This document shows positions 20,185 to 29,270 of a DNA stretch of 64,000 nt, one piece after another. Every line of letters starts with the position of its first letter. Within the stretch, counting starts at the first letter, position 1. A program made the position numbers and the translations under genes. The stretch is taken from the NCBI RefSeq assembly GCF_028618525.1, contig NZ_JAQITC010000007.1, positions 50,880-114,879 on the forward strand. The letters are read 5' to 3'. The notes under the pieces were generated by a model. It searched no databases. It was not told where the DNA came from and worked only from the letters and a program-made list of their open reading frames with translations. Source of the DNA: Bartonella sp. AU55XJBT (GTDB lineage: Bacteria > Pseudomonadota > Alphaproteobacteria > Rhizobiales > Rhizobiaceae).

Positions 20185-21192
20185 ATGACAGTTCGTGTTG
20201 CAATTAATGGGTTTGGTCGTATTGGACGCAATATTTTACGGGCACTTATGGAAAGTGGACGAAAAGATATTGAAGTGGTCGCAATTAATGATTTGGGATC
20301 GGTGGAAACAAATGCCCATTTGCTGCGCTATGATTCAGTTCATGGGCGTTTTCCTGGGGATGTTAAGGTGGTGGGAGATGCCATTGATGTGGGGGCTGGT
20401 TTAATAAAGGTCTGTGCAGAGCGTGATCCAGCACAATTGCCTTGGAAAGATTTGGATATCGATATCGCGTTGGAATGTACGGGCATTTTTACTGCGCGTG
20501 ATAAGGCAAAGGCTCATTTGGATGCGGGGGCAAAGCGTGTTCTGGTTTCCGCTCCCTCAGAGGGTGCAGATCTTACGGTCGTCTATGGGGTTAATCATCA
20601 GTCTTTAAGCAGTGAGCATCGCATTGTTTCAAATGCCTCTTGTACAACCAATTGTTTGGCGCCTGTTGCACAAGTTTTGCATAACACGGTGGGCATTGAA
20701 AAAGGCTTTATGACAACAATCCATTCTTATACGGGGGATCAACCTGTGTTGGATACCATGCATCGTGATCTTTATCGTGCGCGTGCGGCAGCTCTTTCGA
20801 TGATTCCTACCTCAACCGGGGCCGCAAAAGCTGTGGGATTGGTTTTGCCAGAATTAAAGGGATTGCTTGATGGGGTATCCATTCGTGTTCCAACCCCTAA
20901 TGTTTCTGTGGTTGATTTGACATTTACGACTCAGCGTTCCACAACAATTGAAGAAATTAATACGGCTATTGCGACTGCTGCACGAGGTCCTCTCAAGGGA
21001 ATTTTGGACACTACAGAAGAAAAGCTTGTGAGTTGTGATTTTAATCATAATCCGCATTCAGCGATTTTTCACAATGATCAAACCAAAGTAATTGATGGTA
21101 AGCTCTGTCGTGTTCTCGTTTGGTATGATAATGAATGGGGCTTTTCTAACCGTATGAGTGATACGGCGGTGGCTTTTGCCAAGACAATATAA
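20185..21192 (+). CDS. gap: Glyceraldehyde-3-phosphate dehydrogenase, type I
   Basis: Oxidises glyceraldehyde-3-phosphate to 1,3-bisphosphoglycerate with NAD. The 335-residue protein has the N-terminal Rossmann motif ([12 protein letters not shown]), the catalytic [10 protein letters not shown] cysteine region near residue 155, the [12 protein letters not shown] phosphate-site segment and a C-terminal [15 protein letters not shown] 20185, preceded by GAGGAAA, is chosen over the upstream in-frame ATG at 20146, which would add 13 residues. Followed by a strong terminator. Confidence 0.96.
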   Translation: MTVRVAINGFGRIGRNILRALMESGRKDIEVVAINDLGSVETNAHLLRYDSVHGRFPGDVKVVGDAIDVGAGLIKVCAERDPAQLPWKDLDIDIALECTGIFTARDKAKAHLDAGAKRVLVSAPSEGADLTVVYGVNHQSLSSEHRIVSNASCTTNCLAPVAQVLHNTVGIEKGFMTTIHSYTGDQPVLDTMHRDLYRARAAALSMIPTSTGAAKAVGLVLPELKGLLDGVSIRVPTPNVSVVDLTFTTQRSTTIEEINTAIATAARGPLKGILDTTEEKLVSCDFNHNPHSAIFHNDQTKVIDGKLCRVLVWYDNEWGFSNRMSDTAVAFAKTI

Positions 21193-21202
21193 ATACCATA
21201 AG

Positions 21203-21227
21203 AAGGACCTTAGGGTCCTCTTTTTAT
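21203..21227 (+). terminator. Intrinsic terminator of gap
   Basis: AGGACC-TTAG-GGTCCT stem directly followed by CTTTTT, 10 bases past the gap stop codon. Confidence 0.88.
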
Positions 21228-21746
21228 AGGAAAAAGCCTCGTTTTTGTACAAATTAAGGGGCATTCTTTTGAGAAAGTCGAGACAAGTTATGTTCTTTGT
21301 GCGCCAGAGAGAAGATGCTGTTGAAAGATTGATGGTCTGTTTTGATACGAGGCGATATGTGCTTTTAAAAACTGCATGAAAGAGTAAAATTTGAAAAACA
21401 TCTGACACGGGATGATGTTCGAGAAAAGGTCAGAAAACGAAAGAGATAAACTCTTTTGCATAAAAGTAAAAGGGTGTTTTAGTGAAAATAAAATTGAGCC
21501 AATGCATTTGTTTGTAACAATGGAATGTGGAAAATTAAAAGCAATGAGGGGTTTTTGTGCACTTGACAATGGCTCTTTGGATTTTCAGACAGAGAGTTGA
21601 GAGAAGGGAGGTGTCGAGGGTCCTTTTCATGCAAAAACAAAGAGAGGCATACAAAAGCGAAGAAGAGGTTTTAGTGGAAAGAAAATTAAGCAGGTTTGTT
21701 CGATGCGTTTTTATTTGAAACAATGAAAAATGAAGAGGAAGCAGTG
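21228..21746 (+). other. pgk upstream region with a diverged direct repeat
   Basis: The segment at about 21460-21530 (AAAAGGGTGTTTTAGTGAAAA...GTAACAATGGAA) resembles 21655-21735 just before pgk (GAGGTTTTAGTGGAAAG...GAAACAATGAAA). The likeness suggests an old duplication of the pgk leader. No other gene seen. Confidence 0.4.
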
Positions 21747-22940
21747 ATGGGATTTCGTACGCTTGATGATGTTGATGTTTTGGGCAAACGTGTTCTTGTG
21801 CGCGTGGATTTTAATGTTCCTATGGCACAGGGTAAAGTTTGTGACGAGACGCGTCTTCAACGACATAAAGAGACACTCGTTGAGCTGCAAAAGCGGGGAG
21901 CTAAGCTTATTCTGCTTTCTCATTGTGGTCGCCCCAAAGGAAAGGTCGAGTCAGAATTTTCACTTCGTCCTGTTATACCAGTGCTGGAAAAGATCATAAA
22001 ACAGCCGGTTGCTTTTGTTCCTGACTGTATTGGCTCGGTGGTGCAGGTCGCGGTGGAGGCATTGCAAAATGGGGGTGTTATCCTGCTCGAAAATGTTCGT
22101 TTTTATGCCGGTGAGGAAAAGAATGATTGTTCTTTTGCAGAAGCTTTGGCTCATAATGGGGATCTTTATGTCAATGATGCTTTTTCTGTTTCGCATCGTG
22201 CTCATGCTTCGGTGGAAGGGATAACGCATTTGTTGCCCTCTTATGCGGGGCGATCGCTGCAAGGGGAATTGCAGGCCTTAGAAAAAGGGCTTGGAAATCC
22301 AACACATCCCGTGGTGGCTTTGGTGGGAGGGGCGAAAGTTTCCAGTAAGCTTTTTGTTCTCAATCATTTGGTGGAAAAAGTCGACTCCTTGGTTATTGGG
22401 GGTGGGATGGCCAATAGTTTTTTAGCTGCGCAAGGTATTCATGTGGGGAAGTCACCGTGTGAACACGAATTAATGGAAACGGTTAAAAAAATCATTAAAA
22501 AAGCGCAGGAATGTCACTGTACACTTCTACTGCCTGTGGATGCTATCGTTGGATTTCGCTTTGAAAAAAATGCGCCGCATCGTCTTTATGATATTGGCGA
22601 TATTCCTGAGGATGGCATGATATTGGATATTGGTACGCGCTCTATTGCTCATATCAAGAGCGCAATAGATAAGGCTGCGACCCTTGTGTGGAATGGGCCC
22701 CTTGGTGTTTTTGAGATGCCTCCCTTTGATAAAGGAACAATTGCTGTTGCACGCCATGTTGCAGAACGCAGTTTGATGGGCAAGTTGGTTTCAATTGCGG
22801 GAGGGGGAGATACGGTTTTTGCCCTTAATCATGCCGGTGTTGCCAATGATTTTACGTATCTCTCAACTGCAGGAGGAGCTTTTTTGGAATGGATGGAAGG
22901 AAAGGTTCTTCCTGGAATTCTTGCCCTTATGCAGGATTAA
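21747..22940 (+). CDS. pgk: Phosphoglycerate kinase
   Basis: Makes ATP from 1,3-bisphosphoglycerate. The 397-residue protein has the N-terminal substrate domain (KRVLVRVDFNVPM, LLSHCGRPKG, LLENVRFYAGEEKND) and the C-terminal nucleotide domain (VALVGGAKVSSK, LVWNGPLGVFE, SIAGGGDT). ATG 21747, 7 bases after GAAGAGGAAG, matches the usual MGFRTLDD start; upstream in-frame ATGs at 21696 and 21723 would add residues not in the family. Third gene of the carbon cluster. Confidence 0.96.
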   Translation: MGFRTLDDVDVLGKRVLVRVDFNVPMAQGKVCDETRLQRHKETLVELQKRGAKLILLSHCGRPKGKVESEFSLRPVIPVLEKIIKQPVAFVPDCIGSVVQVAVEALQNGGVILLENVRFYAGEEKNDCSFAEALAHNGDLYVNDAFSVSHRAHASVEGITHLLPSYAGRSLQGELQALEKGLGNPTHPVVALVGGAKVSSKLFVLNHLVEKVDSLVIGGGMANSFLAAQGIHVGKSPCEHELMETVKKIIKKAQECHCTLLLPVDAIVGFRFEKNAPHRLYDIGDIPEDGMILDIGTRSIAHIKSAIDKAATLVWNGPLGVFEMPPFDKGTIAVARHVAERSLMGKLVSIAGGGDTVFALNHAGVANDFTYLSTAGGAFLEWMEGKVLPGILALMQD

Positions 22941-23059
22941 GGGATTATTTGAAAAGTAGTTTTAAAACTGTGTGTCGCTCACGTAGAGTGTGTTCAAGTG
23001 TATGGTGCACTTTTGGGAAACTGTAAGAAAAAACAGAGAAAATAAAGAGGAATTTTTTT

Positions 23060-24091
23060 ATGACTGAACGGATTGAAGATATTGCACTTTCTCTTGTGCA
23101 GGCGGGTAAAGGTATTTTGGCGGCAGATGAAAGTACGGCGACAATAGGCAAGCGTTTTGAAAGCATTGGGGTTGAATCCAATGAAGATAAGCGCCGTTCT
23201 TATCGTGAAATGCTTTTTAGTGCAAAAGAAGCTATGGAAAATGCTATTTCTGGAGTGATTTTATTTGATGAAACCATTCGACAAAAAGCATCAACAGGGC
23301 AAATGTTGACGGATCTTATTCGTGAGGCAGGGGCGTTACCAGGAATTAAAGTGGATACCGGTGCTAAACCCTTGGCTGCTTTTCCCCAAGAGACAATTAC
23401 TGAAGGGTTGGATGGTCTTCGTGAACGGCTAAAAGACTATTATACTTTGGGTGCTCGTTTTGCTAAATGGCGGGCGGTGATTGCCATTAATGCCGATACT
23501 GTGCCAACAAGAGGCGCCATCAATCAAAATGCACAAGCACTCGCCCGTTATGCTGCTTTATGTCAGGAACTCAATATTGTACCGATTGTTGAGCCGGAGG
23601 TGCTGATGGATGGACCGTCGTGCGGGCATTCCATTGCCCGTTGTTTTGAGGTGACACGCGCTGTTTTGACAACTGTCTTTAAAGAATTGTTTGAAGCTCG
23701 TGTTGTTTTAGAGGGGATGATTTTAAAACCTAATATGGTCATTGATGGCAAGGATGTGCGCAAGGCTGGTGTTGAAGAGGTGGCTGAAAAGACTGTCCGT
23801 GTGCTTAAACAAACTGTTCCTGCCGCTGTTCCAGGAATTGCTTTTCTATCCGGAGGGCAATCTGATCAGGAAGCAACGGCACATTTATCGGCCATGAATT
23901 CTTTGGGGGCATTGCCTTGGAAATTGACCTTTTCCTATGGACGTGCATTGCAAGCGGCTGCTTTAAAAGCATGGGCTGGAAAAGATGAAAATATTGCTGT
24001 TGCACAAAAGGCATTTTGTCATCGTGCGCGGATGAACCATCTTGCGGCTTTAGGACAATGGACAAAGAGCCAAGAAAAGGTAAGCGCTTGA
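23060..24091 (+). CDS. Fructose-bisphosphate aldolase, class I
   Basis: Cleaves fructose-1,6-bisphosphate into two triose phosphates by a Schiff-base mechanism. The 343-residue protein shows class I signatures: GKGILAADESTATIGKR at about 14-30, KVDTGAKPL, AKWRAVIAI, IVPIVEPEVLMDG, and the Schiff-base lysine segment LEGMILKPNMV. The ending SFSYGRALQAAALKAWAG form is typical. It has a near SD-like GAGGAATTTTTTT before ATG 23060. It completes the tkt-gap-pgk set. A 660-base decayed copy of its 3' two-thirds follows. Confidence 0.94.
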   Translation: MTERIEDIALSLVQAGKGILAADESTATIGKRFESIGVESNEDKRRSYREMLFSAKEAMENAISGVILFDETIRQKASTGQMLTDLIREAGALPGIKVDTGAKPLAAFPQETITEGLDGLRERLKDYYTLGARFAKWRAVIAINADTVPTRGAINQNAQALARYAALCQELNIVPIVEPEVLMDGPSCGHSIARCFEVTRAVLTTVFKELFEARVVLEGMILKPNMVIDGKDVRKAGVEEVAEKTVRVLKQTVPAAVPGIAFLSGGQSDQEATAHLSAMNSLGALPWKLTFSYGRALQAAALKAWAGKDENIAVAQKAFCHRARMNHLAALGQWTKSQEKVSA

Positions 24092-24119
24092 ATTGCCATA
24101 GATTTGAATTTCCATAAGG

Positions 24120-24788
24120 ATGTGCGGTGATTGTCCTTGATGTAAACGTTTTGCTAGCCAAGAGGGCAATCAAATGCACAAGCTCTTGCGCATTATACTC
24201 TTTGATAAAGAATATAGTTCTTTTTTTGGGTTTAATAATTTCGAGATAGGAGTGTGCTGATTTTTGAATGGTCAGTGCTGGTGGGTGGGTTGTCTTGCCA
24301 ACATTCCATTGCCTGTTGTTTTGAGGTGACACATGCTGTTTTTACCACGGTGTTTAAAGAATTGTTTGAGAGCTGCGTGTTATTTTAGAGGGGATGATTT
24401 TAAAACCCAATAGGGTCATTGATGGAAAGGATGCGCGCAAGGCTGGAGTTGAAGAGGTGGCTGAAAAAACTGTCCCGTGTGCTTAAACAAACTATCCCTT
24501 CCGCTGTTCTTAAGAATTGCTTTTCTTGTCTTTCGGACAATCTGATCAGGAAGCAACGGCACATTTATCGGCCATGAATTCTTTGGGCACATTGCTTTGG
24601 ACATTGACCTTTTCTTAATCGACGCGCATTGCAAGCGGCTGCTTTAAAAGCATGGGCTGGAAAAGATGAAAATATTGTGGTTCGCACAAAAGGCATTTTG
24701 TCATCGTGCGCGGATGAACCATCTTGCGGCTTTAGGGCAATGGATAAAAGAGCTGGGGACAAAGAGCCAAGAAAAGGTGAGCGCTTGA
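24120..24788 (+). pseudogene. Decayed partial copy of the class I aldolase gene
   Basis: Aligns by eye with 23470-24091: from GCGGTGATTG through CATTCCATTGCCTGTTGTTTTGAGGTGACAC and ending with the same GAGCCAAGAAAAGGT-AGCGCTTGA tail. It lacks the first 140 or so codons. Several small indels and in-frame stops disrupt the frame, and there is a 15-base insertion near the end (AAAGAGCTGGGGACA). The 3' half is much better preserved than the 5' half. Confidence 0.9.
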
Positions 24789-25448
24789 AGTACAAGCTCT
24801 ATGCTTAAATGGGGAATATTTTACATGTTTCTGCGTGATTGGGAAATCCTCATCATGATAAGAATGATGGGGACTTTTTAGGCTTGAAAGATTTCACAGA
24901 GAGTTTTCTCTTTCGACATTTTAAAAGTTTTTATGGCGGTTATCGAGAGATAAGATTGCGGGAGAGGCGCGTTTGTAGGAAGGGGAGATGGTGCTTTAAA
25001 GGAAATTCGTGAATGCGCAGCAGTATGTTGTCGTTCATGAGGGGGGCTTGCTTTTTAAGTAAAAATCATAAAGATGATATTATATTGAAGAGTTTGATAT
25101 TGTAATATTATCTCTTTTTCATGTTATCATTGCTTGTCATCAGTAGAATCTATTTGATTGCAGTTTCACAAAGGTGGATAAGCGGGTTGATTGGAGAGTT
25201 GTGATTTCTCTATGGGTTAGACATACAGCTTATGAAGCTTTTGTGCGTCAGGATAGTTTCCTTTTCAATGAGCGGGGCGTTTTTTATTGGCGGACGGGTT
25301 GAATAACTCTTGCGAAAGAAGATAGATTTGCACCTCAATAAAACCCCTCTTTTTTCATTAAAATGAATAAATTTTTCTTGTATTTTGTGATGATATCATT
25401 ATAGAAAATTAATTTCGTGGCATTTCAGCTTAGAAATGGGGGGGAGTT
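24789..25448. other. Spacer after the aldolase remnant
   Basis: No gene recognised. A short frame at about 25200-25305 (VISLWVRHTAYEAFVRQ..., about 34 codons) reads like coding sequence but is too short to assign. Confidence 0.35.
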
Positions 25449-25862
25449 GTGGACAGCATATCTTCTAAGAATACAAGCACCAAAAAAAATCGTTACGCAG
25501 AGCAGAGCGTTTCTGCAATTATGATGCGGAAATTTTGCCATATCGTGCGTGGGGTATTCTCTGGGATATTCGAAGCGTTTATTTTCATAATTTTTCTTAT
25601 CTTGCTCAACATGCGTGGATTGGTTCATATCGTACTAAACTTCTTTGCGGGTGCGAGTGGACTCACGTGCTTTTTCTTTTTTGTCGGATACTACTTACAA
25701 CGCCGCGAAGCAACAGCAGATGAAGCCGCTCTATCGTTCACGCTACTCATAGCAATTGGTGAAGGTGTTTTTTCTGTTTGCTGCATGTCCGCTAGTTGGG
25801 GGTATGACGCTCTCTTATTCCGTTTAGCACCTCCAGGGTATGTTCTTATTCTCTCTGAATAA
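25449..25862 (+). CDS. Small membrane protein of unknown function
   Basis: Not recognised. The GTG/ATG-started frame gives 137 residues with a basic N-terminus and three hydrophobic stretches (about residues 39-54, 58-82 and 95-112), so it is likely an inner-membrane protein. The region between the second and third stretch is charged (QRREATADEAA). The start at 25449 lacks a strong ribosome site. It sits in an otherwise non-coding stretch full of gene remnants. A GAGGC-type hairpin at 25898-25914 could be its terminator. Real expression is plausible but unproven. Confidence 0.5.
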   Translation: MDSISSKNTSTKKNRYAEQSVSAIMMRKFCHIVRGVFSGIFEAFIFIIFLILLNMRGLVHIVLNFFAGASGLTCFFFFVGYYLQRREATADEAALSFTLLIAIGEGVFSVCCMSASWGYDALLFRLAPPGYVLILSE

Positions 25863-25897
25863 ATAGAGCGCACTTCATTTGTGTATAAATCGAAATA

Positions 25898-25914
25898 AGA
25901 GGCGGGTAGCCTCT
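25898..25914 (+). terminator. Possible weak terminator
   Basis: AGAGGC-GGGTA-GCCTCT hairpin 35 bases after the small membrane protein gene, followed by TCAAATTCTT and not by a clean T run. Confidence 0.35.
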
Positions 25915-26249
25915 CAAATTCTTAATAAATACTCTCTATCATGCCATTGTATCCGCTTTTCATAAAGGGACTATAACAAACCTTGGATTTAAAAACTCAA
26001 AGAAAACCTCACAGGGTGCCTCACTGCGTCCTTGACCTTAAGACGCCAAAACGGCTTATTGTGTCCTTTTCATGCGGTTTATGAAGTCATGATATAAAGG
26101 GAAAGTTTCTCATGGTGCCTCAATGGTATGTTACCGTGTGTTAAATGGAAAAATGAAAAAGCACCTTTATACAATATAATCCAATTATGATTTTTTGATT
26201 TAAGAAATATAAAGGGTCTACAAGCTTTCTACAAAACTAATACGATATA

Positions 26250-26535
26250 GGGGAAAAATTGCCTATAATGGATCGCTTCAAGTACCAAGGGGCTGTAGAA
26301 ACATTGGGAGCTGGCAAATTAATGATGGTGCCGGATTGCAACAAGAGGGGTGAATTTCTTAAAATCGCACGTGCAATACTAATGCGTTGTTTTGCTTTCC
26401 AGAAAGCATAATACCACGCTCTCCTACTTGCGTATCCAAGCTATCTGGGAAAGCTTGAATAAATTCAAGTGCATTAGCCGTTTTAGTGATGGCAAGAATA
26501 GCCTCTTCATGGATATTTTCAGTTCAAAAGAAGAT
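26250..26535 (-). pseudogene. Inverted fragment of the ABC exporter ATPase domain
   Basis: Read on the minus strand, 26370-26530 encodes a degraded ANALEFIQAFPDSLDTQVGERGIMLSG segment. It matches the exporter at 28565-28740 (ANALEFIEALPDGLDTQVGERGTMLSG) base for base over long runs, with a frameshift in the LSGGQ signature. Weaker similarity continues to about 26250. The fragment is opposite in direction to its source. Confidence 0.8.
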
Positions 26536-26537
26536 GA

Positions 26538-26735
26538 ATGGTTTGCAATCATTTTATTTTGAAATCTTTGTGCCCCATGAGAAGAGGCTTATGTTGGCAT
26601 TTCAAAATGATTTTGAAATTAAAAAAAAACGCAGCCGCCATGATTTATAAATGCCTAAGCCTCATCTGTTTCTGTTGGATGCGTTTTGAAATTAATATCT
26701 TAAAGTGCACTCTTTACAGCACAAAAAACTCATCG
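26538..26735 (-). pseudogene. Decayed partial copy of the rpmE 3' end
   Basis: Positions about 26560-26720 mirror 26765-26910. Shared blocks are the trailing TTTGTGCC(C/T)C(A/G)TGA segment, the GCAAAACGATTTT-like end, the GACCGCCAC-like block and the GTTGGATGCGTT block. There are many substitutions and deletions. It is a direct copy placed downstream of rpmE in the gene's own direction. Confidence 0.7.
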
Positions 26736-26790
26736 CTTAACGAGGCAATCGTTTTGTTTAAAGTCTTTGTGCCTCGTGAAAATGAGATTT

Positions 26791-27012
26791 TTACATACCA
26801 ATATTGCCAAAACGATTTTTGAACTTAGAAAGGCGACCGCCACGGTCTACGAGTGTTTGGGACCCTCCTGTCCATGCTGGATGCGTTCTTGGATCAATAT
26901 CTAAATTAAGGGTATCCCCTTCTTTTCCCCAAGTGGAGCGCGTTGTATATTGAGTTCCATCCGTCATAACAACGGTAATTTTGTGATAGTTAGGATGAAT
27001 ATTCGCTTTCAT
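26791..27012 (-). CDS. rpmE: 50S ribosomal protein L31
   Basis: Large-subunit ribosomal protein. The 73-residue product ([24 protein letters not shown]..., then [13 protein letters not shown] and a [11 protein letters not shown] end) is the alphaproteobacterial L31 form without the zinc-binding cysteine quartet. It is divergent from the ABC exporter gene, a neighbour arrangement also seen in other Rhizobiales. A degraded copy of its 3' part lies immediately downstream. Confidence 0.95.
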   Translation of the reverse strand: MKANIHPNYHKITVVMTDGTQYTTRSTWGKEGDTLNLDIDPRTHPAWTGGSQTLVDRGGRLSKFKNRFGNIGM

Positions 27013-27201
27013 GCGTCAAACCTTTTGCGTTTATAGAATGAAAGAACACTTACTCGATTTTTTAAGTGCGCTTCCTTTGTCTTTTTGATACATTGATTAA
27101 AGTATTTATTCCTATAGCTGAGCACGCATTAAAAAACAAGTGTTCAAGATGCGTCATTGTGTCAGGTGTTGTAAATCATTCAATATAGTGAGCGAAGTTT
27201 T

Positions 27202-28992
27202 ATGAAATTATATCGTCATTCAGAAGAATCTACAAAGTCTTCCCCTAGAAAATCTCCATTCTCTTCGCTTGCCATTTTTTTTCCTTATCTTGTACGCTAT
27301 CGTTGGTTGTTTATCTTTGCTTTTGTTGCTTTGTCTGTTGCAGCCCTTGTCACATTAGCTTTGCCCATAGCGATCCGCCAAATGTTTGATCATGGGTTTT
27401 CTCCTTCAAGCCATGGACATATCAATTTTTACTTCGGAATTTTGTTTGTATTAGCTTTGATTCTGGCTTTTTCTTCAGCGTGCCGTTATTATTGTGTTAT
27501 CACATTGGGAGAACGGATTGTTGCCGATTTACGGCGTGATGTGTTTGTCCATATTATGAAACTTTCTCCTGCTTTTTTCGATCGGTCACATTCAGGCGAG
27601 ATTGTTTCAAGACTTCTAACAGATACAACACAAATAAAATTGGCTGTTGGCTCGACCGCCTCTACCGCTTTGCGTCAGCTAATTATCGTGATCGGTGCCG
27701 TCGTGATGATGGTGATCACCAATGCTAAATTATCTCTGCTGGTTTTGGCTGCTATTCCTGTTGTGGCACTTCCTTTGGTGATCTTTGGGCGTAAAGTTCG
27801 CGCGCGTACGCGTGCGGCGCAAGATCGTCTCGCTGATGCCAATGCTGTGGCAACAGAACAGGTCAGCGCTATTCGCACGGTGCAAGCTTTTACCGCTGAA
27901 AAACTTGTTGCAACACGTTTTTCTCAGTTGGTAGAACGCGCTTTTCAGACGGCGCGAGCTTCTGTGATCTTGCGGTCCTTTTTTACTGGATTTGCCATTT
28001 TTCTTGTGTTTAGCAGTGTGGTTGCTGTGTTGTGGATTGGATCGCGTGATGTGTTGAATGGTACCATGACAGCAGGAACCTTAGGGCAATTTGTCCTTTA
28101 TGCTGTTTTTGGAGCCTCAACCTTTGCGCAATTATCAGAACTGGGGGCAGAATTAATCCAAGCTGCAGGCGCTGCTGAACGATTGGCTGAATTATTGCAA
28201 GAACAACCCATGATTTTAGCCCCCAAAAAACCTGTCTCTTTAGAAAAACCTGTTCGAGGCGAACTTGTTTTTGATCATGTTGATTTTACCTATCCTTCTA
28301 GACCACAAGAGAAGATTGTACGCGCCCTTTCCTTTTCGATCAAAGCAGGGGAAACGGTTGCTTTTGTTGGTGCTTCAGGGGCAGGAAAAAGCACACTTTT
28401 TTCTTTGATTCTGCGTTTTTATGATCCGACAAGTGGAAAAATTCGACTGGATGGTATGGAGATTGATCGCCTCTCTTTACAGGATTTACGTGGTGCAATT
28501 TCTTATGTTCCTCAAGATGTTGCCATTTTTGATGGCACACTGCGTGATAATATTGTTTTTGGGACTGAAAATGCTATGGAAGAGGATATTATTGCTGCTG
28601 CTAAAGCCGCTAATGCCCTTGAATTTATTGAAGCTTTACCTGATGGTTTGGATACACAAGTAGGAGAACGCGGTACCATGCTTTCTGGGGGGCAAAAGCA
28701 GCGTATCGGTATTGCGCGGGCGATTTTAAGAAATGCTCCGCTCTTGCTGCTGGATGAAGCAACATCTGCTTTAGATGCAAACAGTGAAAAGCTTGTGCAA
28801 AAAGCCTTAGAAGGGCTGATGCAAAACCGCACAACATTGGTGATTGCACACCGTTTGGCAACAATTTTAAAAGCGGATCGTATTCTCGTGATGGATAAAG
28901 GTACCCTTGTGGAAGAGGGAACCCATGCCGAACTTGTGGCAAAAAATGGCGTTTATGCTTATCTTGCTAAATTGCAATTTTCACCCGAATAA
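27202..28992 (+). CDS. ABC exporter, fused permease and ATPase (MsbA-like)
   Basis: Half-transporter that works as a homodimer in the inner membrane. The 596-residue protein has six predicted transmembrane helices in residues about 30-320. The ATPase domain follows: Walker A GASGAGKST (390-398), the SYVPQDVAIFDGTLRDNI Q-loop region, signature LSGGQKQR, Walker B LLLLDEATSALD and the switch histidine (VIAHRLAT). The substrate is unknown; lipid-exporter type is inferred from general similarity only. Part of its ATPase domain has been copied in inverted orientation to 26.25-26.5 kb. Confidence 0.88.
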   Translation: MKLYRHSEESTKSSPRKSPFSSLAIFFPYLVRYRWLFIFAFVALSVAALVTLALPIAIRQMFDHGFSPSSHGHINFYFGILFVLALILAFSSACRYYCVITLGERIVADLRRDVFVHIMKLSPAFFDRSHSGEIVSRLLTDTTQIKLAVGSTASTALRQLIIVIGAVVMMVITNAKLSLLVLAAIPVVALPLVIFGRKVRARTRAAQDRLADANAVATEQVSAIRTVQAFTAEKLVATRFSQLVERAFQTARASVILRSFFTGFAIFLVFSSVVAVLWIGSRDVLNGTMTAGTLGQFVLYAVFGASTFAQLSELGAELIQAAGAAERLAELLQEQPMILAPKKPVSLEKPVRGELVFDHVDFTYPSRPQEKIVRALSFSIKAGETVAFVGASGAGKSTLFSLILRFYDPTSGKIRLDGMEIDRLSLQDLRGAISYVPQDVAIFDGTLRDNIVFGTENAMEEDIIAAAKAANALEFIEALPDGLDTQVGERGTMLSGGQKQRIGIARAILRNAPLLLLDEATSALDANSEKLVQKALEGLMQNRTTLVIAHRLATILKADRILVMDKGTLVEEGTHAELVAKNGVYAYLAKLQFSPE

Positions 28993-29140
28993 GAGATTTT
29001 GAGACAAGAACAGTAATTTTAAAGGCAATGAACAGCACTCTTCTAAAGTAGGCTTATCAATCTTTATGGCTGGCTTTTCTTTAAAGTACATTAATCAACA
29101 AAAGTATAATTAAATACAAATTGTTTTATTCTATCAATAA

Positions 29141-29193
29141 AAATATCTATATTTTGTATATTGTATCCATTAAAATAGAATATATAGATATTT
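29141..29193. promoter_or_regulatory. Long inverted repeat ahead of the orphan membrane protein gene
   Basis: AAATATCTATATT and its near-perfect complement AATATATAGATATTT are separated by about 24 bases, 80 bases upstream of the 29271 start. Very AT-rich; it could be an operator or a promoter-region hairpin. Confidence 0.4.
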
Positions 29194-29270
29194 GCGAATC
29201 AAATATACACATAATGATATAATATAAGAAAGTCGATGGGAAAGCCCCATAAATAATAAAGAGGGAAATA

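Noticed and set aside
24120..24788. Second functional aldolase
   Set aside because: In-frame stops and indels and a missing N-terminal third.
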